From Hymenobacter pini (GTDB lineage: Bacteria > Bacteroidota > Bacteroidia > Cytophagales > Hymenobacteraceae): a stretch of DNA of 64,000 bases. Shown piece after piece: positions 32,405 through 40,540 of the stretch; position 1 is the stretch's first letter, and each line of letters begins with the position of its first letter. The stretch is from contig NZ_JAIZZH010000001.1 of assembly GCF_020421205.1 (NCBI RefSeq), forward strand, positions 1,223,691 to 1,287,690. Direction: 5' to 3'. The notes under the pieces were generated by a model, which was given only the letters and a program-made list of their open reading frames with translations, was not told the DNA's origin and did not search any database. The translations under genes were made by a program, and so were the position numbers.

Positions 32405-34483
32405 ATGGCCCGCATCCCCAAAGAAACCGTTGATCAGATTCTGCACTACGCCGACATTGTGGAGGTGGTGGGGGATTTTGTGAGCCTGAAGCGCAAGGGC
32501 CAGAACATGTGGGCCTGCTGCCCCTTCCACCACGAAAAGTCGCCGAGCTTCTCGGTGGCGCCGGCCAAGGGACTGTACAAGTGTTTCGGGTGCGGCAAGG
32601 CCGGCGGGGTGGTGCAGTTTATCATGGATATTGAGGGCACCAGCTACGTGGAGGCGCTCAAGTACTTGGCCAAGAAGTACGGTATTGATGTTCAGGAGGA
32701 AGAAAAAACGCCTGAGCAGCAGCTGGCCCAGAACGAGAAGGACTCCCAGTTTATCATTTCTAACTGGGCCAAAGACCATTACCACCACCTGCTGCTCAAC
32801 ACCGACGAGGGGCAGGGCATTGGGCTGAGCTACCTGCGCCAGCGCGGGCTCAACCAGACCACCATTAAAACCTTTGAGCTGGGCTACTCCCTGGATCAGT
32901 GGGATGATTTGCTGAAATCGGCCACGGCGGCGGGCTACGAGCAGAAATATCTGGAGAAAACCGGCCTTGTGATTCGGCGCGAGGACGACCAGGGCCAGGA
33001 CACCGGCCGGCGCTACGACCGGTTTCGGGGCCGGGTGATGTTCCCGATTCACAACGTATCGGGCCGCGTCATCGGCTTTGGGGCGCGCACGCTCAAGCCC
33101 AACGACAAAACGGCCAAGTACCTCAACTCGCCCGAGTCGGAAATCTACCATAAGTCGGATGTGCTGTACGGGCTGTACCAGGCCCGGCAGGCCATCCGCT
33201 CGGAGGAGGTATGCTACCTGGTGGAAGGCTACCTGGACGTGCTCAGCCTGCATCAGGGCGACATCAAGAACGTGGTGGCCTCCTCGGGTACTTCGCTGAC
33301 TGACGGGCAAATCCGCCTTATCAAGCGCTACACCGATAACGTGACGGTACTCTACGACGGCGACGCGGCGGGCATTCGGGCTTCGCTGCGCGGCATTGAC
33401 ATGCTGCTGGAAGGCGGCCTGAACGTGCGTGTGGTACTATTCCCGGACGGTGACGACCCTGACAGCTACATCCGCAAAGTAGGCGACCAGCGCTTCAAGC
33501 AGCACCTGGAAAACGCCAGCCAGGACTTTATTCAGTTCAAAACCGACCTGGTGAGCCGGGAAGCCGCCCAGGACCCGGTGAAGAAGGCCGAAGCCATCCG
33601 GGATGTGCTGCAAAGCATTGGCAAAGTGCCCGACCCCATTAAGCGGCAGGTGTTTCTGCAGCAAACCTCGCAGGCTTTCAGCATTGATGAGCAGGTGCTC
33701 ATCTCGGAGTACAACAAGCTGGTACGTAATGCCTCCGGCAAGGCTGCCGGTGGCCAGAGCACTAGCAGCGGTGGGAGCGGGGCTGGTGCCTCAGCGGGCA
33801 GCTACAATAATGGCCAGCCCGCCACCAGAAACCAGCAACCAGCAACCAGAAACTTAACCCCCGAGGAAGAGGCTGAAGCCCTGATGTACGGGGCCTCGCC
33901 CGAGGACCTGGCGGGCGGCGACGCCCTGACCGACAAGGAGGAGCTGGAACCCGTGCCCGACGTGCTGGCCCAGTGCGAGCGGGAAGTGGTGCGGCTGCTG
34001 CTGCTGTATGCGCCCCAGCCGTTGGCCCCCGAGGTATCGGTGGCGCAATACCTGCTGGAGCAGCTGGAGGATACCAACTTCAAAACCGGTTTGTACGCCG
34101 ATTTGCTGCACCTGTGCCGGGAGGAGCTGGAGCAGGGCCGCTGGCCCGAAGTACGCACGCTCATCCAGCACAGCCGCTCCGATATCCGCAGTCTGGTAGC
34201 AGAGCTGGCCACTGAGAAGTACGAGCTTAGCCCCAACTGGACCACCCACCAGATTTACGTGCCCCGGGAGCTGGACCTGCTGCAAACCGCCTGCGACAAT
34301 GCCATTCTGCGCCTCAACAAAGTGAACGTGGAGCGTGAGCTGGCCGCCCGCCTGGAAGCCCTGCGCCACCCCATGGACGAGGCAACCATGATGGAAAACC
34401 TGCAAACCATTCACCTGCTCAAGCAAATGGATAACCAGCTGGCTGGCATGCTGGGCACGGTAATTCCGCGGGCCGCTATGTAA
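32405..34483 (+). CDS. dnaG: DNA primase
   Basis: A 692-residue primase that lays RNA primers for replication. Domain order: CHC2 zinc-binding domain (CCPFHHEKSPSFSV, KCFGCGKAGGVVQFIM, residues about 35-75), catalytic TOPRIM core (YLVEGYLDVLSLHQ, VTVLYDGDAAGIRAS, FPDGDDPDSY) and a C-terminal helicase-interaction region. Between core and C terminus (about residues 440-500) lies a low-complexity linker with a Gly/Ser run followed by a twice-repeated NQQPATRN unit, encoded by a repetitive DNA stretch. That insertion is unusual for an essential enzyme but sits in a flexible part. Confidence 0.95.
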   Translation: MARIPKETVDQILHYADIVEVVGDFVSLKRKGQNMWACCPFHHEKSPSFSVAPAKGLYKCFGCGKAGGVVQFIMDIEGTSYVEALKYLAKKYGIDVQEEEKTPEQQLAQNEKDSQFIISNWAKDHYHHLLLNTDEGQGIGLSYLRQRGLNQTTIKTFELGYSLDQWDDLLKSATAAGYEQKYLEKTGLVIRREDDQGQDTGRRYDRFRGRVMFPIHNVSGRVIGFGARTLKPNDKTAKYLNSPESEIYHKSDVLYGLYQARQAIRSEEVCYLVEGYLDVLSLHQGDIKNVVASSGTSLTDGQIRLIKRYTDNVTVLYDGDAAGIRASLRGIDMLLEGGLNVRVVLFPDGDDPDSYIRKVGDQRFKQHLENASQDFIQFKTDLVSREAAQDPVKKAEAIRDVLQSIGKVPDPIKRQVFLQQTSQAFSIDEQVLISEYNKLVRNASGKAAGGQSTSSGGSGAGASAGSYNNGQPATRNQQPATRNLTPEEEAEALMYGASPEDLAGGDALTDKEELEPVPDVLAQCEREVVRLLLLYAPQPLAPEVSVAQYLLEQLEDTNFKTGLYADLLHLCREELEQGRWPEVRTLIQHSRSDIRSLVAELATEKYELSPNWTTHQIYVPRELDLLQTACDNAILRLNKVNVERELAARLEALRHPMDEATMMENLQTIHLLKQMDNQLAGMLGTVIPRAAM
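33822..33853 (+). repeat. AACCAG(C/A) repeat inside dnaG linker
   Basis: Short direct repeats of the form ACCAGCA/ACCAGAA encode the NQQPATRN repeats. Similar repeat DNA is known from non-coding spacers in Bacteroidota, so this may be a spacer repeat captured by the reading frame. Confidence 0.5.
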
Positions 34484-34646
34484 GCCTGCCGCTGGGCACG
34501 CGCGGTGGTTGCGTTGCCAGGGCTCTGATTTGATGTGCTACCTGCTCGGCGGAATAAAGTAGCCACGTATAACGGCCACCGGTTGCGGCAATGGTGCTTA
34601 CTGCCGAACTTACCGGGCCAGAATTCCGCCGCCCGCTTCCCCTCCA

Positions 34647-35717
34647 ATGCCTGTTCCTCCGCCCGTTCAGTCGGCCGCCTTGCGCTACGTGCGCGCCGTG
34701 TGGCACCGGTTCAACCTGAGTCGTTTTGTGGGTGCGCTCAGCCTCACGGCCATTAGCTTTGCCGTGGGCGTGGTGGGCTTTATGTGGCTGGAGAAGTTCA
34801 CGTTCGTGGACGCGTTTTACATGACGATGATAACCGTGTCGACGGTGGGCTTCGGGGAGTTACACCCGCTCACGCCCGCTGGCCGGCTGTTCGTCTCGTT
34901 CTATATCTTCTTCAACCTTTTGATGCTGGCCTACCTGTTGTCGGTGCTCACCACCTACATCTTCGACGGGGGGCTGCGCAACATGTTCGCCATGCTCAAA
35001 AACGACCAGGAAATCCGCCGCTACTCCGACCACGTGATTGTGTGCGGTTTCGGGCGCAACGGCCGCAAAGCCTATCACGAGCTGCGCAGCAGCGGGGCCG
35101 ATGTGGTAGTAGTGGAGCAGAACGAGGCCTTGCTCAAGGAAGCCACCGAAGCCACCGGCGAGGCCATTGCCGCGGTGTACGGCGACGCCACCCTCGACGA
35201 CACGCTGCGCGCCGCTGGCGTAGACCGGGCCCGGGCCCTCATCACCGCCCTGCCCAAGGACGCCGACAACGTATTTGTGACCCTGACGGCCCGGGAGCTG
35301 GCCCCCAACATTACCATTGTGGCCCGCGCCAGCCTCAAAAGCTCGGAGCCCAAGCTGCTGCGCGCCGGGGCTGACTCGGTGGTGATGCCCGATGAAATTG
35401 GCGGTTCGCACATGGCCAACCTCATCACCCGCCCCGAGGTAATCCGGTTTTTGGATATGATTTCGGGCCTGGGACCCAACAAGCTGCGGCTGGAGGAGTT
35501 GCGCACCGAAGAGCTGCGCGGCGAGTGGCGCGGCCTGAGCATCCGGGAGTTGGATATTCGCAGCCGCACCGGGGCCACCGTCATCGGCCTGAAGCACCAG
35601 CGCGGCGAGTTTACCGTGAGTCCCTCCGCCGATACCGTACCCGTGGCCGGTGACATCTTTCTGTTTCTGGGTACCGATGAGCAGATTACCAGCCTGCTGG
35701 ACCAGTTTCGCCGGTAG
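34647..35717 (+). CDS. Potassium channel with RCK (TrkA-N/TrkA-C) domains
   Basis: A 356-residue inner-membrane protein. Two transmembrane helices (about residues 28-48 and 78-102) flank a pore loop with the selectivity filter TVGFGE, then a TrkA-N Rossmann domain (HVIVCGFGRNGRKAYHEL, VVVVEQNEALL) and a TrkA-C domain to the C terminus. This is the architecture of two-TM K+ channels gated by ligand-binding RCK domains (MthK/Kch type). The filter's TVGFG rather than TVGYG occurs in some K+ channels. The gene follows dnaG by 163 bases. Confidence 0.88.
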   Translation: MPVPPPVQSAALRYVRAVWHRFNLSRFVGALSLTAISFAVGVVGFMWLEKFTFVDAFYMTMITVSTVGFGELHPLTPAGRLFVSFYIFFNLLMLAYLLSVLTTYIFDGGLRNMFAMLKNDQEIRRYSDHVIVCGFGRNGRKAYHELRSSGADVVVVEQNEALLKEATEATGEAIAAVYGDATLDDTLRAAGVDRARALITALPKDADNVFVTLTARELAPNITIVARASLKSSEPKLLRAGADSVVMPDEIGGSHMANLITRPEVIRFLDMISGLGPNKLRLEELRTEELRGEWRGLSIRELDIRSRTGATVIGLKHQRGEFTVSPSADTVPVAGDIFLFLGTDEQITSLLDQFRR

Positions 35718-35730
35718 CGCGTAAGTACCA

Positions 35731-35824
35731 CGCAGCTCCGCTTCGCGCACGAGCAAAGCGGGGTACCGGGTACCGCCCCATTCACCTAAGAACTCGCTTT
35801 GCTCGTGCGCGAAGCGGAGCTGCG
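35731..35824. repeat. Palindromic repeat, TTCGCGCACGAGC family, copy 2
   Basis: Arms of 30 bases (35731-35760 and 35795-35824) are perfectly complementary around a 34-base loop that has its own GGTACC palindromes. It shares its stem core with the repeat at 32259-32360. Like that copy it sits directly upstream of a promoter box. Confidence 0.88.
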
Positions 35825-35834
35825 CGCTACTATG

Positions 35835-35842
35835 TAGCTTTG
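35835..35842 (+). promoter_or_regulatory. Promoter -7 box for glycosyltransferase operon
   Basis: TAGCTTTG matches TAnnTTTG, 24 bases before the GTG start at 35867 and 10 bases after the palindrome. Confidence 0.5.
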
Positions 35843-35866
35843 CGGTCAGACCAGCCATTTCCCTTC

Positions 35867-37108
35867 GTGCATATCCTGCAGCTTTGTCCGCGCGTTCCGT
35901 ACCCGCCCCACGATGGGGGCGCTATTGCCATGTACGACGTGGCCGCCGGACTGGCCCGCGCCGGGCACCGCGTTACGGTGCTGGCCATCAACACGCCCAA
36001 GCACCACCAGCCCGCCACCGTCCTCGACCATCTGGGCCCCAACGTGCGTTTGGTTACGGTGGACGTGAACACCAACCTCTCGCCCGTAAAGGCCCTGCGC
36101 AACCTGCTGTTCAGCGAGCTGCCCTATAACGTGGAGCGGTTTGTGAGCAGGGTGGTTCAGGCAAAACTGGCCGAGTTGCTGGCGCAGGAGCAGTTTGACG
36201 TGGTGCAGATGGAAGGCACCTTCGTGGCCTGGTACGCCGGCTATTGGGCCGCAGCCGATAAGGAAACCGGCCGGCCCCTGCCGCCCGTGGTGCTGCGGGC
36301 CCACAACGTGGAGCACACCATTTGGCAGCAGCTGGCCGAGAATACCCGCAACCCGCTCAAAAAATGGTACCTGCGGCAGCTGGCTGAACGGCTGCATCAG
36401 TTTGAAAAGCGGATGCTGCACCGCTTCGATGGTATTGCGGCTATTACCGAAGCCGACCAGCAGCGTCTGCGCCGGCTGGGCTGTCCCGAGCCGGTAGTGT
36501 TCATCCCGGCCGGCGTGGACCTGGGGCGGTTTCAGCGCGACGCCCGCCTCCAGCCCCGCCCGTGCACCCTATTCCTGATCGGCTCCCTGAACTGGTTGCC
36601 GAACCTGGAGGGGCTCGATTGGTTTTTGCGGGAAGTGTGGCCTCAGGCCCGCGCCCAGTACCCCGAGTTGGAGCTGCACATTGCCGGCAAGGACACCCCC
36701 GAGCATATCCGGCAGCTGCAGCTGCCCGGCGTTACGGTGCACGGTTTTGTGGAGTCGGCTCAGCAGTTTATGCAGGAGTATGAGCTGATGTTGGTGCCCT
36801 TGCTGAGTGGGGGCGGTATGCGTATCAAGATTATTGAAGGCATGGCCCTGGGTAAGTGCATTCTGAGCACCGCGCTGGGAGCCGAGGGCATCCACGTGCG
36901 GCCCGGGTTTGATATTGTGCTGGGCAACTCGCCCCAGGAATGGCTTGCGCAGCTGGGGCGCTACTACCGCGGCGAGCTGGGCCAGCAGGCCATCGGGGAG
37001 GAAGCCGCCCGCACCATTGCCCGCCTCTACGATAACCGCCGGGTGGTGGAGAGCTTCCTCGATTTGTACACCATTCTGCAGCCCGCGCCCCGTGTTGCCG
37101 CTCGTTGA
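35867..37108 (+). CDS. Glycosyltransferase family 4 protein
   Basis: A 413-residue GT-B glycosyltransferase. I use the GTG at 35867 (VHILQLCPRVPYPPHDGG), since the longer TTG start at 35840 falls inside the promoter box. The N-terminal half has VPYPPHDGGAIAMYD and RAHNVEHTIWQQLA, the C-terminal half the donor-site LFLIGSLNWLPNLEG and SGGGMRIKIIEGMALGKCILST, the Glu-rich motif of retaining GT4 enzymes. Sugar and acceptor are unknown. It overlaps the next glycosyltransferase by 17 bases, so the two probably act in the same polysaccharide or glycolipid pathway. Confidence 0.87.
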   Translation: MHILQLCPRVPYPPHDGGAIAMYDVAAGLARAGHRVTVLAINTPKHHQPATVLDHLGPNVRLVTVDVNTNLSPVKALRNLLFSELPYNVERFVSRVVQAKLAELLAQEQFDVVQMEGTFVAWYAGYWAAADKETGRPLPPVVLRAHNVEHTIWQQLAENTRNPLKKWYLRQLAERLHQFEKRMLHRFDGIAAITEADQQRLRRLGCPEPVVFIPAGVDLGRFQRDARLQPRPCTLFLIGSLNWLPNLEGLDWFLREVWPQARAQYPELELHIAGKDTPEHIRQLQLPGVTVHGFVESAQQFMQEYELMLVPLLSGGGMRIKIIEGMALGKCILSTALGAEGIHVRPGFDIVLGNSPQEWLAQLGRYYRGELGQQAIGEEAARTIARLYDNRRVVESFLDLYTILQPAPRVAAR

Positions 37109-38297
37109 GGCCGTAGCCGCTACCGGCCTGTGGGGTGGCCTGGCACTAGTGGCCCACACCTACGTGGGGTTTCCGGTGCTGCTGAGCCGCCTGGCCCGGG
37201 GCCGCCATCAGAACACCAACGTGTACGCCCCCGACAGTCCAGAGCTACCCACGGTGGATATTCTGCTGGCTGTGTACAATGAGGAGCAGGTAATTGAGGA
37301 GAAAATCCGCTCCACCTTCGCCACCACGTACCCGCTGGATAAGCTCACCCTCTACATCGGCTCCGACAACTCCCAGGACCGCACCAACGCCCTTATAGAG
37401 CAGCTGGCCGAGGAGTACCCGCGGCTGCAGTTTAGGCAATTTCGGCAGCGTACCGGCAAGCCCGGCGTGATGGAAGCTTTATCCAGGGAGGCCACGGCCC
37501 CGGTGTTAGTCCTCACCGATGCCAACGTGTTTTTCACGCCCGACACGCTGTATCATCTCGTCAAGCACTTTCGCAACCCGCATGTCGGCCAGGTGGGAGG
37601 CAACATTCTCAACCCAGCGCATCGCCAAGACGGTATTTCGGGTCAGGAAAAGGCTTATCTGGAGCGCGAAAACCTGATCAAGTTCCAGGAAGGTGTGGTG
37701 TGGGGCAGTATGATTGGGGCCTTCGGAGGCTGCTTTGCCGTGCGCCGCCGCTGCTACCATCCGGCTCCGGCCTCTTTCATCGTCGACGACTTTTTCATTT
37801 CCATGGCCGTGCTACAGGATGGCTACCAGGCCATCAACGAGCTGGAGGCGGTTTGCCACGAAGACGTATCCGACAAACTACCGGAGGAGTTCCGGCGCAA
37901 GGCCCGCATTTCGGCCGGCAACTTCCAGAATCTGGTGGCGTTTCGGCGGCTGCTGTGGCCGCCCTGGCGGGGCGTGAGTTTCGCGTACTGGTCGCATAAG
38001 GTGCTGCGTTGGCTTACGCCGCTGCTGCTGCTGCTCATGCTGCTGTGCAACGTAGTATTGGTATTGGGCGGAGCCGGCTGGTTCTACCAGCTCATGCTGG
38101 CCGGGCAGCTGGCAGCTCCCGCGCTGCTGCTGCTGGATGGGGCCCTGCACCGGCTGGGCAAGCATCTGCGGCTGCTGCGCTTTATCACCCACTTCTACAG
38201 CATGAACATGGCGCTGTTGCTGGGCTTATGGCGGTTTTTGCAGGGCGTGAAAACCACCGTATGGGAGCCCACGCAACGGTTTCAGCATAAGCGGTAA
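37092..38297 (+). CDS. Membrane glycosyltransferase family 2 protein
   Basis: About 401 residues from the GTG at 37092, which overlaps the end of the GT4 gene; a much longer frame upstream is only the shadow of that gene. An N-terminal hydrophobic helix precedes a GT-A domain: VDILLAVYNEEQ, LYIGSDNSQDRT, LVLTDANVFF (the DxD-type site) and FIVDDFFIS. Three or four hydrophobic helices close the protein (LLLLLMLLCNVVLVLGG and later), which suits transfer to a lipid-linked or extruded glycan at the inner membrane. The start is the least certain part; a TTG at 37095 is possible. Confidence 0.85.
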   Translation: MLPLVEAVAATGLWGGLALVAHTYVGFPVLLSRLARGRHQNTNVYAPDSPELPTVDILLAVYNEEQVIEEKIRSTFATTYPLDKLTLYIGSDNSQDRTNALIEQLAEEYPRLQFRQFRQRTGKPGVMEALSREATAPVLVLTDANVFFTPDTLYHLVKHFRNPHVGQVGGNILNPAHRQDGISGQEKAYLERENLIKFQEGVVWGSMIGAFGGCFAVRRRCYHPAPASFIVDDFFISMAVLQDGYQAINELEAVCHEDVSDKLPEEFRRKARISAGNFQNLVAFRRLLWPPWRGVSFAYWSHKVLRWLTPLLLLLMLLCNVVLVLGGAGWFYQLMLAGQLAAPALLLLDGALHRLGKHLRLLRFITHFYSMNMALLLGLWRFLQGVKTTVWEPTQRFQHKR

Positions 38298-38303
38298 GAT
38301 CTG

Positions 38304-38454
38304 TCATTGCGAGCAAAGCGACGCAATCCTTCCTTTTCATCACTCCAATCCTAGGTAAATGAAAAGTCCCTGACGTCTAGCTCTGACGTTAGGGACTTTT
38401 GTTTTCATCAGGGTTCTACGCTTGGTAGAGGAAGGATTACTTCGCTCGCAATGA
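38304..38454. repeat. TCATTGCGAGC palindrome with a terminator nested inside
   Basis: Outer arms TCATTGCGAGC...AATCCTTCCT (38304-38334) and their complement (38429-38454) pair apart from an internal asymmetry. They enclose a separate hairpin at 38362-38400. The outer core is related to the palindrome at 826-900. Confidence 0.75.
38362..38400. terminator. Bidirectional terminator between GT2 and lipoprotein genes
   Basis: Fifteen-base arms AAAAGTCCCTGACGT and ACGTTAGGGACTTTT with one mismatch, flanked by A and T tracts on both sides, between convergent genes. Confidence 0.8.
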
Positions 38455-38470
38455 TAGCGCCTGCTCAGCC

Positions 38471-39097
38471 CTACATCTTCGCCAGTTTCTCCAGGTCCAT
38501 CTGCTTGGCCACGGACTCTACCAGCTGCAGGTCGGGCTGCTGGTCGGCGGTGATTTTCACCATGAAGCGGCCGCCCATAGTGAGCATCAGTTCGGCCTGG
38601 CGGTCTTTTTTGCGGTAGGTTTCCATGCCGGATACCCCCTCCACGCCCAGGTCGGTGGATTTCACCAGCTCCTCGTCGTTTTCACTTTCCAGGCCCATGC
38701 CCAGCAGGCCGGCGGCACCCTGGTACAGCTGGTTGGCTCCGTTGTAATCCATCAGCTCCACCTTCACCGTAGAGTTGTCCTTGGTGAAGTCGCGGCTGGC
38801 GGTGGAGAAGGCCAGGCCGCTCATTTTGGTGGATTGGCCGCTCGGGTTGGCCGCCGTGTAGCCGCTCACTTCGGCCGGTAGATAAGCCTGCAGCTCTTTA
38901 TAGGGCAGCGAGAGAGTGTCGCCGCGCTTCACGCGCTCCTCGCGCTGCGTTTTCACTTTGTCCATTGAAGCCTCCAGCTTTTCGCCGGTTTCCTTGAGCT
39001 TCGAAATGGCCGTGTACGACTCCTTTGCCTTCTGGGCCTGCTCGCAGGCGGTGGTCAGCAGCGTGGCGCTCAGCAGGACAGTGGTCAGTTTGTTCAT
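38471..39097 (-). CDS. Lipoprotein of unknown function
   Basis: A 208-residue lipoprotein with a clear lipobox (LLTTAC, Cys18). The mature N terminus (residues 20-55) is a charged helix with coiled-coil character, and the rest is a mixed fold with YKELQAYLPAEVSGY and a repeated Met/Gly-rich segment (LLGMGLESEN). I do not recognise the family. It is convergent with the glycosyltransferase operon and has its own promoter box at 39134. Confidence 0.7.
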   Translation of the reverse strand: MNKLTTVLLSATLLTTACEQAQKAKESYTAISKLKETGEKLEASMDKVKTQREERVKRGDTLSLPYKELQAYLPAEVSGYTAANPSGQSTKMSGLAFSTASRDFTKDNSTVKVELMDYNGANQLYQGAAGLLGMGLESENDEELVKSTDLGVEGVSGMETYRKKDRQAELMLTMGGRFMVKITADQQPDLQLVESVAKQMDLEKLAKM

Positions 39098-39424
39098 AGC
39101 AGTTCAGGTGAGGGAAGAGAATATAGGTGCGCGCAAATATAGGAAGTTGTTTTACCTGACCTCGGGATGCAGCAACGCGTACGTTGAGTTCTGCATAGCG
39201 CCAGTTGCTTTGCGGCGCGCGTACGTTATGGTTAGCGTTGCAACGTCAGCCGAGCGAGATGCTTCGCTGCATTCCGCATAACGTTCGGCTAGTTGCTCAG
39301 CAGGGTCTGAATTAGCCTGGCGGCCACCGGGCGTAGGCATAAACGAGGTGCCTTCACGGGGGCCTTTGCCGATTCCTGCTTATGTTGCCCACCTGAACCT
39401 ACTGGCCGTTACGGCTGCTTCGGT
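39098..39424. other. Intergenic region upstream of proC
   Basis: A 327-base divergent gap. It holds the promoter box of the lipoprotein gene and several GTACGTT/AACGT palindromic bits around 39175-39285, plus AGCGAGATGCTTCGCT-like sequence that may be a decayed member of the palindrome families. A small reverse frame at 39152-39340 has low-quality composition and is not called. No clear promoter was seen for proC. Confidence 0.45.
39134..39141 (-). promoter_or_regulatory. Promoter -7 box for lipoprotein gene
   Basis: Reverse-strand TATATTTG, 36 bases before the start codon at 39097. Confidence 0.45.
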
Positions 39425-40237
39425 ATGAAACCATTGCGTATTGCCATTTTAGGCTGTGGCAACATGGGCATGGCCTTCGCCAAATCCTTTCTGCACTACA
39501 ACCTCGTCAGCCGCTCCGATTTGCTGTTGCTGGGCCGAAGCCTTGACCACTGCCAGCGCCTGACGGCTGCCCACCCTGGCCTGCCCGTAGCCGAAACCAG
39601 CGCCGTCGTAGGTAGTTACGATGTGGTGCTGGTAGCCGTGAAGCCCCAGGATTTCGGGAAAGTGGCCGAAGGGCTGCGGGCCGTGCTGCTGCCGGGCCAA
39701 GTGGTGGTATCCATCATGGCGGGCATTCCCATGGCCCGCCTGCAGCGCGAGCTGAGCCACCGGCAGGTAATGCGGGCCATGCCCAACACGCCGGCCTTGC
39801 TGGGCATGGGTATTACCGGGTTTTCGGCCGCGCCGGAAGTAGAGCGCAGCCGCCTGCACCAGGTAGAAAACCTGCTGAACGCCACCGGGCGCTCCATTTT
39901 TCTGGAAGATGAAAGTCTGCTCGACGCCGTAACGGCCGTGAGCGGCAGCGGACCGGCCTACTTCTACTACATCGTGCAGGCCATGATGCGCGCCGGGCAG
40001 GAAATGGGCTTTTCGGAGTCGGTGGCGGCGCTGCTGGTGAAGCAAACCATGCTGGGGGCCTATCACCTGCTCAACACCTCCGACAAAACCCCCGACGAGC
40101 TGATTGCCGCCGTGGCCTCCAAGGGTGGCACCACCGAAGCGGCTCTGCGTGCCTTCCGCGCCGGTGGCCTCGCCGAAACCCTGGCCGCCGGTCTGCACGC
40201 CGCCCAGCACCGCGCCACTGAGTTGGCGAAGGAGTAG
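39425..40237 (+). CDS. proC: Pyrroline-5-carboxylate reductase
   Basis: A 270-residue NAD(P)H-dependent enzyme for the last step of proline synthesis. The Rossmann site is IAILGCGNMGMAFAKSF; further signatures are VLVAVKPQDF, VVSIMAGIPM, RAMPNTPALLGMGITGF and the C-terminal VSGSGPAYFYYIVQAM with KQTMLGAYHLL and SKGGTTEAALRAF. Length is normal. Start is the ATG at 39425. A short tandem repeat and a hairpin follow the stop codon. Confidence 0.95.
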   Translation: MKPLRIAILGCGNMGMAFAKSFLHYNLVSRSDLLLLGRSLDHCQRLTAAHPGLPVAETSAVVGSYDVVLVAVKPQDFGKVAEGLRAVLLPGQVVVSIMAGIPMARLQRELSHRQVMRAMPNTPALLGMGITGFSAAPEVERSRLHQVENLLNATGRSIFLEDESLLDAVTAVSGSGPAYFYYIVQAMMRAGQEMGFSESVAALLVKQTMLGAYHLLNTSDKTPDELIAAVASKGGTTEAALRAFRAGGLAETLAAGLHAAQHRATELAKE

Positions 40238-40240
40238 GTG

Positions 40241-40274
40241 GTTGGATGGTTGGGGTAGTTGGATGGTTGGGGTT
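40241..40274 (+). repeat. 17-bp tandem duplication after proC
   Basis: GTTGGATGGTTGGGGTA at 40241-40257 is followed directly by the same unit with one change at 40258-40274. It starts three bases past the proC stop codon. No function apparent. Confidence 0.8.
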
Positions 40275-40287
40275 TACAGTGCTTTAA

Positions 40288-40328
40288 CCGCCCGTCCTGC
40301 AGAGACGCAGCCTCTGCGGGACGGGCGG
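40288..40328. terminator. GC-rich hairpin after proC
   Basis: Seventeen-base arms (40288-40304, 40312-40328) with one mismatch and a seven-base loop. No T tract follows, so it may be a terminator or another dispersed palindrome. Confidence 0.5.
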
Positions 40329-40503
40329 CTACCCCGCATTTCTGCTGTTTCACCAGCTCATTAGTTGCCCGTTTTATGGCCAGGTAGCCACAATTTCACC
40401 CGCTCGCCCTTTCCCCTTGTCCTGGCTTCGTAACTTCGCGGCACCGTTACGGGTTGTAGCGGCGTAACGCGGATGGAAATCGGCTTACCCGAGCCGTTTC
40501 CAA

Positions 40504-40538
40504 ATCCGCGAAATCCTTTAATCCGTTTAATCCGCGCT
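40504..40538 (+). repeat. ATCC-start short tandem units before ribBA
   Basis: Four units of 8-9 bases, each beginning ATCC (ATCCGCGAA, ATCCTTTA, ATCCGTTTA, ATCCGCGCT), run up to two bases before the ribBA start codon. The first unit can also pair with CGCGGAT at 40468-40474 to form an imperfect hairpin. It occupies the place where a ribosome binding site would be. Confidence 0.6.
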
Positions 40539-40540
40539 CC

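Noticed and set aside
36909..37091. Extended N terminus of the GT2 frame
   Set aside because: It reads through the end of the GT4 gene in another frame and gives Arg/Ser/Pro-rich shadow sequence.
826..38454. CRISPR-like arrays suggested by repeated palindromes
   Set aside because: The palindromes are scattered single copies without regular spacers or cas genes.
39152..39340. A 62-residue reverse frame upstream of proC
   Set aside because: Repetitive Ala/Arg/Glu composition and no promoter; region looks like decayed repeat DNA.
40375..40540. FMN riboswitch upstream of ribBA
   Set aside because: No conserved multi-helix FMN aptamer pattern could be traced; only short repeats and an imperfect hairpin are present.
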